A model generated the notes under the pieces. That model made no database searches. It was given only the letters and a program-made list of their open reading frames with translations, and was not told the origin of the DNA. Shown piece after piece: positions 20,657 through 27,222 of a stretch of DNA of 27,222 bases. How positions within the stretch are numbered: the stretch's first letter is position 1; every line of letters begins with the position of its first letter. Origin of the DNA: Chara braunii. Lineage: Eukaryota; Streptophyta; Charophyceae; Charales; Characeae. Made by a program: the position numbers and the translations under genes. Location: the NCBI GenBank assembly GCA_003427395.1, contig BFEA01000055.1:2048107-2075328 (forward strand), given 5' to 3'.

Positions 20657-21452
20657 TCAGACATTTGTTTCTAAGTTGAATGGTGTGATCGCTTCGTTTA
20701 TTTGTATTGCTTATGGCCATACATTTATTTCTAACTTGAATGGTCTGGCAGTGACTAAATTTGATTTAGGGAATACATGGTTTGTTTTTGAGGCCAAACA
20801 ACTGTTTCTAAGTTGAATGGCTTGGTCAACCTGTTTTTTTTGGGGGGGGTTATGAACGGAACATGACATTAACCTCTAACCTGAATGACCTAGGGATCCC
20901 TGTTTTTTTTTAAGCTCTGAAGGAAAAGGTTGAGTAGTGTCTCTAAGTTTAATGACTCAACTATTTCTGTATTTCTTTCTGAGGGAATTAAGGCTGAGAC
21001 TAAGTATTGTTTGTAAGTTGAATGACTTAGTCTGAGAAGCCGCGCATACAAACAAAGAATTCTAAGAATAGGTTTTCCTATATCTTGTTTTATATATATT
21101 ATATATAAACAAGCTAGTCAGACAGGGTTTCGAAGTTGAATGGTTTGACTATAGCCCATCACTAAAAGAAAAGAGCAATTAAGACTATAATTGGAGGTAA
21201 GATTCATGCAGCCTGAACATGTGTTTCTAAGTTGAAAAGTTCAGTCTTACGCATGATTTTTTATTATAAACTGAATATATATATATATATGACTTCGATA
21301 TTAAACAGTTCCGGGCGACTAAGCAGGGTTTCTAAATTGAATGGCTTGGTCATATGCCCAATGAAGGGAAAAACTTTATTGTGCCCCGTATGTTGTTTAC
21401 AAGCAAAGACAAAAGGCTAGACATTGTTTCTAAATTAAATGGTCTTGCCTTT
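20657..21452 (+). other. Array of ten hairpins with conserved loop and covarying stems
   Basis: Ten copies of a 19-20 nt segment with core TTTCTAAGTTGAATG lie 60-118 bp apart. Approximate hairpin spans are 20657-20688, 20716-20749, 20792-20827, 20861-20894 (degenerate), 20928-20962, 20994-21036, 21113-21155, 21204-21256, 21313-21359 and 21412-21452. In nine of them the flanks pair over 6-11 bp. The stems differ: GGTTGAGT with ACTCAACT, GACTAAGT with ACTTAGTC, GACTAAGC with GCTTGGTC, AAAGGCTAGAC with GTCTTGCCTTT. The 5' arm keeps a purine/pyrimidine pattern RRYYRRRY while individual bases vary. Copies 8 and 9 add an outer paired segment (TCATGC/GCATGA, GGGC/GCCC). Spacers between hairpins are unrelated. 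No known RNA family or protein-coding frame explains this. It is either a multi-hairpin RNA locus or a set of structured protein-binding sites in an unknown element. Confidence 0.85.
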
Positions 21453-21660
21453 CTTATGCCCTATGTAAGCTGAGGTATTGAGGTTTTTACTCAACAGAGA
21501 GATAATGAACTGCTTGTGCGATAAACAACTTGAAAAATTTATGAACGTACTTACTCGTTGTGGTATGGACTTGCATGTGATTAAGTGTGAACTCTACTTG
21601 TTATGAGTCCTGACTTTGATAGGTAGTGCTTTAAATGCTCGCCATGTGCTGAAACTATAT

Positions 21661-22340
21661 GAGTTAGTTTAATTCCTACATTTTCTTAGCTAAATTTATT
21701 TTACCTAGTTCAATTTCAACATTTTATAAGATAAATTTATTGCTCATATCTAAATTTGTATAAAATTTCGAAAGACACTTCTCCTGCACGAAGCACTGAC
21801 GAAATTTTTGCAAATCCAAGGAGTTAGCTAAATTTTGTTTTTCACAAAGTTCGACTTTTTCTGACTTCATTTATAACTGAGTACAAATCTCGGAAACCTA
21901 CTTCTCTAAAAGAGATGTTGCCCCAAATTTTATTTATTCAAAGAGTTTGACGAAATTTGATCTTCTGAAGTTAGAATTACTTTTTAAATTTATATTTAGT
22001 CTTTTATAAATTATCGAAAAATATTTTTCCTACGAGAAACACTGTCGAAATTTTTATAAAGTCCAAAGAGTTAGTTCAATTTTGTCATGACAGAATTTAA
22101 GTTTTACTCTGACTTCATATATGACTTAGTATAGATATGAAAAACTTACCCCTCTAAAGGAGATGCTGCCTAAGGTTTTACTAATTCAGTGAGTGCGATA
22201 AAATTTGACTTTTAGAGTTACAAGATCACTTTCAGATTTTCTATTCAGCCTTCTATAAATTTTGCAAAGGCACTTTTCCTACGGGAAACACTGCCGAAAT
22301 TTCGTGAAATCTAGAGGAGTTATAATATTTTTAGGACCGC
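21661..22340. repeat. 124-bp tandem array with small hairpins
   Basis: The anchor word (CACTGNCGAAATTT or GATGNTGCC.AAATTTT) recurs at 21795, 21918, 22042, 22166 and 22291, a spacing of 123-125 bp. Odd and even units form two subtypes, so the higher-order unit is about 248 bp. Each anchor is preceded by a short inverted repeat that differs between units: CTTC/GAAG, TCTCT/AGAGA, TTTC/GAAA, CTC/GAG and TTTCC/GGAAA. A truncated unit probably begins at 21661. It starts about 200 bp after the last hairpin of the upstream array. Confidence 0.85.
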
Positions 22341-24312
22341 CGAGAGTTTGACAGTCTGCCCTCGCATTTTAAGATAAGTACCAGATGTGAGATAGAAAGG
22401 TAGGATTATTTCATAATTACTAAAACATAGCTGGACCGCTGGTCTGTGCTGTGTTGCAGGTCACTATTATTCAGATTGATTCAAGGCTTCACTAACTTCA
22501 AATTGATCTTATGAGGATCATCTTTTGTTATCTTTTAATAACAGGTCGGTTTCTTTAAGTTTTTACCTGAACTTTTATTAAATGACCATTTAAAAAGGAC
22601 TGAGTGTTTTATTATGGAAGGTTGGACAAAGGTTGCGGCTTGTGTGGATAAGGCAAAAAGGTGTCAGTACTGAGAGTGGTTGAAGTTGACCCCGGATAGT
22701 GCGTGCTCTGTTGATGTTGAATTGTTGATGTGATTGCAGGTATGTCTTGTGAGTCAAAATCCAGATTTGATTCTGTCTAAGATCATATATATATCTTTTT
22801 GAAGGAAGCTACGTTATAATTGTGAGAAGTGATCATTTTGTACTTTAGAACTCTTTATATTTATATTTTCCTTACGTCCGCATGACCTATTGAGAATGTG
22901 CGTAATGATCAGGTAGTTTTGTATCAAGAGAGAAAAAACAGATCCATCTCTATTTTTTGTTTCTTAGAAATTTGTAGTTGGACGTTGGAGTCCGTGGCAA
23001 CCATCATGATTAATTTAAAAGTTTAACGCCTTGAATTCTCTTCGGGCCCTAGGTAATGAATTTCGTTTTTATGGCCATAAGGATAGACTACCACAATAGG
23101 CAGAAACCTGTGTACCACCCATTCTTCACAAGGTGCAAAAGTGAGTGTGGTTCTTAATCGCCTTGGCGGTTGTCTAAGCGTTGAGAGATTAACCCCTCAA
23201 GGTGCGTGTCAGTCGACACATGAGTGTTGAAAACTATAATCAAGAGCATTAAGGGTCTCGTGATTATGGGTACTACATAGTACTCCATTACACTGACTGC
23301 GACCTCTTGCGTATTCATGCATTGCTCGGTGATATGACTAATGCCTACGTCGCCAAGATATTTATTCAGAGTCTCACGTGCGATACTCATTTAATCCGTT
23401 TAGTAAAGGTTATGGGCCGAGTATGGAAAAGAGACTAGGCGCGATTATGTATGAAATTCGATTTTTAGTTTTCGAAGATGTATTGTGTGGTTGGATTCGA
23501 CCGTCCTAGTCGATCGACATAAGGTTGCATTCGAGAGATCAGTGCCTTGGGCGACGATTTGTGTACGGGTCTGATTTGGGTGTTAATCGCGTGTACCCTC
23601 TACGCTACAGTGAACAAGAAACGCCCTCGACCGGACCACTTTGTGATTGCATATGACAAACCTTCGCATGTGGTTCGATAGCTCCACGGGGATACGCCCA
23701 CCTAAGGGATGATGACAACTCCCGCATGTGGAGGTAAGTTGTACCTCGCGTGACGCTATCCTGTCGTAGGGGTTTACGATAGATATGGTTGGCGCACTCT
23801 GTAGGAGCGGGAACGCTCTTCAACAAAAGTCATGCAAGTACTGCGTGATGAGGCCGAGAGGGTCCACCTTGAAGGACTGATGCGCTCGACAATGTGCTTC
23901 ATGTTGTTTGCTATAAAGGTAAAGATGTTTCGATTTTGGATCTACTAATTTGCCAGTGGGTGGAAAATGGGCTATTGTGGTGAAAGCTAATAACACTTGC
24001 ACACACACAATTTGATAATTATCTTGGATTTCTCTTACATTTTTTATGTTTTTTTTCATTTGACGTATTTTCTTTGTTTCCCATTATGCATTCTCTGGTC
24101 TTTTCTGCATCCTCTTGTGTCTAAGATGTGCCAAATAGTCAGTGCCTCCTTGTTTGGGGTCTCTGCACCACTATTAGGAGTTTTGTTGTGACTGGTATGT
24201 CTGGGTCTGTATGCTCCCTGAGTGACCACAGACGTTTGTTAGAGTGACTTCTCAAATCCGATTGTCGAACCTGTAGTCTGTAGAGTTCTACTCGTAGTAT
24301 CATCATGAGTCG
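22341..24312. other. Unassigned stretch
   Basis: About 2 kb with no recognised gene. Two pyrimidine/TTGCAG tracts resembling 3' splice sites occur (near 22450 and 22730), but no exon can be identified. A small hairpin, GTTATCTTTTAATAAC, lies near 22530. Confidence 0.4.
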
Positions 24313-24710
24313 ATGATGTTTTGCATAGATCCGTTGTGTATGATTGGACACCTTGTCAGTGTTGCATTGCTGTCTGCACGCCTGTCCTTAAACTGTCTTC
24401 TGTTGTTGCCTTGTCAGTGCTGCCCCGCTGCTTGGTTTCCCTCTCGTTTGCTCTGCATGTTGCCTCACTGCCGGGGCGCCCATCCACTTCGCTCATTTTT
24501 GTTCCATGCTCCTTGTTGCCTGCTGCTCATCATGCTGCCCTGCTACGAGCCTTGTTGTTTGGTTGCCTACCTGCGCTCCCCCTGCCCTCCGACCTATGTT
24601 CTTTGTAGTTGCTTTTCAGTGCCTTGTTGCCTCACCCTTGCCTTGCTGCTTGTGGATGTCACTTGTTGTTTATCCACTTACAGCAGAGGCTAAAGTACAT
24701 CACAAATAAA
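24313..24710. repeat. Low-complexity CTGC/TTGCC-rich tract
   Basis: Words such as TTGCCTTG, CCTTGTTGCC and TGCTGCCC recur irregularly. The + strand open frames across it are Cys/Leu/Pro-rich because of this composition and are not taken as genes. Confidence 0.55.
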
Positions 24711-24720
24711 AAACATTAAC

Positions 24721-25244
24721 AACGAAAAAAAAATCCAGAATTAAATAATCATTGTATAGTAAAATTACAATCTAAATTTCAAATTTTTATTCCATCTTAA
24801 AAAATGTCGTTTCAATTTTGAATTTTTTCATCTTACTTGCAAACTTTCATTCAAAGAATAGGGTATCCCTTCTTATTTGGACTGCATGTTAGAGATGGAA
24901 TGAAAGTCTGGATGAGTTCATGAAATATTTTAATTAGACTGTCATTCTAAGTAAGGATTTTCAGTCATAAATAGGTTAATCCAATCTAAATTAAAATATG
25001 ATATTTGTTGTAGTTGAATGAAAATTCAATCAAAATATTTCATAAACTCGTTCAGGCTTTCATTTCATTTTGAACAAATAGATGTACTTGGAAGGAAAAA
25101 CTCATATGTAGACGAGAAATTATCACATAAAACTGCAAATCTTAGAATTGAACGAACATTTGAAAGATAATTGATAAATATGAAGGATTTTTTTTTTTAT
25201 GGAATGTTTTTTTAACTTTCATTTCTCGTGGGAATTTTTCTGTT
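24721..25244. mobile_element. Foldback element, copy 2
   Basis: This segment aligns end to end with 6738-7259 in the same orientation. Left end AACGAAAAAAAAATCC and right end GGAATTTTTCTGTT are inverted. The inner arms GGATGAGTTCATGAAAT and ATTTCATAAACTCG are retained. Confidence 0.8.
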
Positions 25245-25322
25245 GAATTATGGGCTCTTGCAGTCCGCCACGTGATGAGTCGCTGAGCGTTTGACAAAAC
25301 GGTCCGTCGTAAACCGTTTGCC

Positions 25323-25503
25323 TCTTTGTTTGTGTTCCTGTACCCTCTGTCGTGCAAGGCTCCAATTTGTCTTTGTCTGTGCTCCATCTTTTTTTTCCCT
25401 TTTTGGGGGGTGGGGAGATAACATATGTAAGGGCTTTGTTTGTGTTCCTGTACCCTGTGCCATGGTGCCCATTTGTCTTTGATTGTCTTCCTGTACCCTG
25501 TGT
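25323..25503. repeat. Three spaced copies of a 27-bp word
   Basis: CTTTGTTTGTGTTCCTGTAC occurs at about 25324 and 25434, and a diverged copy (CTTTGATTGTCTTCCTGTAC) at 25477. Each is followed by CCTGTG or CCTCTG. Confidence 0.85.
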
Positions 25504-25515
25504 CCTCGTGACCAT

Positions 25516-26162
25516 TCATCGAGACTACCTTTCGCGGCGACGGTGCTAGACAAATGGGCAAGGAACTTACGTCAGTTTTTGAAGCCTGTGTCGGATGGCG
25601 AGTTCGAGTCCGTGGAACAGTGGTTCCTATATCCGTCAAGAACCACCTTTCTTCCCATTCATTTTTTTATTTAACCACCAGTACTTCCTAGAGTCGTGCC
25701 CGTTAACACGCCACGATGTTAGGAAACGTACGGGCTACTACAGGAGCACCCAAATTCATCCGACTAGAAACGTTTCTACTGTATTTTTCCCCGCAACCGA
25801 TAGCTGGGCCAAGTACTGGTGGTTTAAATGAACAACCCGCGTGGCTGTTAGGGGTGCTGGTACGAGCAGGCACCACTAGCATTCTCGGGTGAACGACGTC
25901 TGCTTCCACTAGGGTTGAGCAGGGTTGTAGATCTCTCTGCTTAGCTCGATGCGTGCAAACGCTATCCGGTCAGGTCACCCTGCCAAGATGGTAATGGGTG
26001 ACGGTCCTGGGTGGTTAAAACTAGGGTAGGACAGGGGGGTGGAGGTGCGCCAGGGCAAAAATGATGAGAGGATGGGTGGGGTCCTCAAAGGCAACCGAGA
26101 GACCGATACTGTGGGTAACTGTCATTGGTTTAATATCCCACCTCTATAACAAGGTCTTATAA
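25516..26162. other. Non-genic stretch
   Basis: No gene is recognised; short overlapping open frames lack motifs. A 7-bp perfect inverted repeat, GTCACCC (25974-25980) with GGGTGAC (25996-26002), is present. Confidence 0.45.
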
Positions 26163-26165
26163 AAA

Positions 26166-26290
26166 CAAAAAAAAAAACAAACAAACAAACAAATAAATAA
26201 ACAAACAAACAAACAAACAAACAAACAAACAAACAAACAAATAAACAAACAAACAAACAAACAAACAAAACAAAAACAAAACAGACAAAA
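26166..26290. repeat. (CAAA)n microsatellite
   Basis: A long CAAA tetranucleotide run with some TAAA variants, grading into A-rich sequence. Confidence 0.95.
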
Positions 26291-26310
26291 AAAATAGTTG
26301 GCACATAGTA

Positions 26311-26320
26311 AATTCCGAGC
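26311..26320. repeat. Left target-site duplication of the U6 retrocopy
   Basis: AATTCCGAGC lies immediately before the U6 5' end and matches 26434-26443 at 9 of 10 positions. Confidence 0.75.
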
Positions 26321-26433
26321 TGTGTCCTTCGGGATATCCGTTCAAATTGGAACGATACAGAGAAGATTAGCATGATCCCTGCGCAAGGATGACACATATA
26401 AATCGAGCAATGGTTCAAACTAAAAAAAAAAAT
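26321..26433 (+). ncRNA. U6: U6 spliceosomal snRNA retrocopy (pseudogene)
   Basis: The sequence carries the U6 hallmarks in order. A 5' stem-loop with TTCG tetraloop (26323-26336) comes first, then AAATTGGAACGATACAGAGA (ACAGAGA box), AGATTAGCATG, the internal stem-loop CCTGCGCAAGGATGACAC, and the plant-like tail AAATCGAG.AATGG. Differences from the plant consensus I remember include GATCC for GGCCC, ATAT for GCAC and TTC for TCC near the 3' end. It ends in T plus 11 A and then T, rather than the T run that terminates pol III transcription. Upstream is a CAAA microsatellite, not a U6 promoter with TATA box and upstream sequence element. Near-identical 10-bp direct repeats flank it. It is therefore a reverse-transcribed copy inserted with a poly-A tail and probably not expressed. 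Confidence 0.93.
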
Positions 26434-26443
26434 AATTTCGAGC
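26434..26443. repeat. Right target-site duplication of the U6 retrocopy
   Basis: AATTTCGAGC lies immediately after the poly-A tail, matching 26311-26320. Confidence 0.75.
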
Positions 26444-26504
26444 AGGGGAACGAGATCCTTTTTTTTTTTTTTTTTGAAGAAACATTTGAGGGACTCAGTA
26501 CGGT

Positions 26505-26757
26505 CTTGTATTTATTTTCGCCTGATGATCAAACATACTTCTGCTGATTACTTTTTTCGAGACTATTTTGATAGTATTTCTTGTATGAATTAGTTTTCTC
26601 TGACTGTATTTTTTTTGGATTGATCGTAATGATCTTGTATTTGTTTTCGCCTGATGATCAAACATGCTTTTGCTTATTACCTTTTTCGAGAGTATTTTAA
26701 TAGTATCTCCTGTATGAATTAGATTCTCTCTGACTGATTTTTTCATGAATTAATCGA
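26505..26757. repeat. 129-bp tandem dimer
   Basis: CTTGTATTTATTTTCGCCTG at 26505 and CTTGTATTTGTTTTCGCCTG at 26634 start two copies, 129 bp apart, that align through TCTCTGACTG. The period is 43 codons, so one - strand frame (26746-26495) stays open through both copies and yields a duplicated peptide. That may be chance. Confidence 0.9.
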
Positions 26758-27222
26758 AGTGTTTTTTTTAGTGCAATTTTTATTCGTGCGTATGTTATTT
26801 GGTACATAGTTGTTTCTCTTGACGTTAACCTTAACTACGATCTGGATTACTTTCTTGATTTTATATATTCATGAGTCCAATATTGGACATCTTAAGATAA
26901 ATTTCTTAATCCTGTTTTTAAATTTTAAAATTACAAAAGAAGTCCCATATAGATTTTTTAATTTTGTTCCTAATTTTTAAATTCTAAAAGTATGTTTCTG
27001 AAGTCATGTTCTATTGGAAAAAATCTACGTCGGCTGAGGTCGACAAAACTTAACTTCCTAGGCTTCATTACTGCTGCTGTAAATTCTGATTCCAAATGTT
27101 TTTTTTTCGTTGATTGTGTTTCAAAATTCGCCTGAGTCTTTGTATGGTATATTTGCGTTCTCCTGTGTGAATTTGTGTGGTTCTCCCTTAGGGTTGGAGC
27201 CCCTCCCCGTGAGGGTCTCACA
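26758..27222. other. Non-genic right flank
   Basis: AT-rich, with TTTTTAAATT-type words duplicated near 26917 and 26970. A - strand open frame (27221-26970) runs off the window edge and is rich in basic residues. No family is recognised. Confidence 0.4.

Noticed and set aside
20657-21452. CRISPR array reading of the repeated loop
   Set aside because: The repeats are degenerate, spacing varies from 60 to 118 bp, there are no cas genes, and the sequence is eukaryotic nuclear.
20657-21452. Plant microRNA cluster
   Set aside because: The stems are only 6-11 bp and variable while the loop is conserved, the reverse of a miRNA precursor.
20657-21452. Integron attC-like sites
   Set aside because: No cassette ORFs, no integrase and no conserved core sites; only the idea of structure with variable sequence is shared.
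22440-22745. Splice acceptor-like TTGCAG sites marking exons
   Set aside because: No open frame with recognisable protein follows either site.
24313-24693. Cysteine-rich 126-residue protein on the + strand
   Set aside because: The frame follows from CTGC/TTGCC low-complexity DNA; overlapping frames look alike and no motif or signal structure stands out.
25142-25639. 165-residue - strand ORF with repeated GYRNTNK words
   Set aside because: It is produced by the 27-bp DNA repeats and overlaps similar frames; it also runs into the foldback element.
26122-26418. Open frame on the - strand over the CAAA repeat
   Set aside because: It is translation of a tetranucleotide microsatellite (repeated CLFV) running into the U6 retrocopy.
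26321-26433. Functional U6 gene
   Set aside because: There is no T-run terminator after the RNA end and no TATA/upstream element; the A tail and flanking duplications show a retrocopy.
26505-26757. Hammerhead ribozyme at the CTGATGA words
   Set aside because: No GAAA segment and no flanking stems in the required order.

Overview
This window reads as nuclear DNA of a plant-lineage eukaryote. It has no bacterial operons, very little intact coding sequence, many poly-A/T runs and microsatellites, decayed retroelements, and a U6 snRNA copy of plant type. The zinc-knuckle/coiled-coil/SAP first ORF of the Penelope-like element resembles, from memory only, proteins I associate with streptophyte algae such as Chara. 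That organism call is a guess. I found no intact host protein gene.

Layout: 1-522 is repeats and an inverted repeat. 523-6215 is a nearly complete but decayed Penelope-like element (PLE) on the + strand. It is bounded by two direct pseudo-LTRs of about 675 bp. ORF1 carries a CCHC knuckle, a charged coiled coil and a SAP-like motif; ORF2 carries a GIY-YIG nuclease placed in front of the reverse transcriptase. 6738-7259 and 24721-25244 are two copies of one foldback (long inverted repeat) element. 7563-12461 is a decayed L1-type LINE on the - strand: ORF1 remnant, APE endonuclease, RT and zf-RVT-like C-terminus. 13484-14096 is an AT-rich foldback structure, followed by a tRNA-like/SINE-like patch and an unrecognised frameshifted ORF on the - strand. 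15567-17421 holds an RT fragment, a 304-bp tandem duplication and a LINE scrap. 17422-20360 has no recognised gene.

The most unusual part is 20361-22340. From 20657 to 21452 there are ten copies of a hairpin with a conserved 19-20 nt loop (core TTTCTAAGTTGAATG). The stem sequence differs from copy to copy yet stays paired in nine of the ten. Nearly all stem differences are paired transitions (C-G/T-A, A-T/G-C), with G.T intermediates on the + strand, which is the signature expected of a selected RNA structure. It is followed by a regular 124-bp tandem array (21661-22340) whose units also carry small hairpins with changing stems. I cannot match either to a known RNA or element family.

At the right end, a U6 snRNA retrocopy (26321-26433) has a poly-A tail and near-identical 10-bp flanking duplications, so it was inserted by target-primed reverse transcription, plausibly by LINE machinery like that at 7.5-12.5 kb. 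It is followed by a 129-bp tandem dimer.
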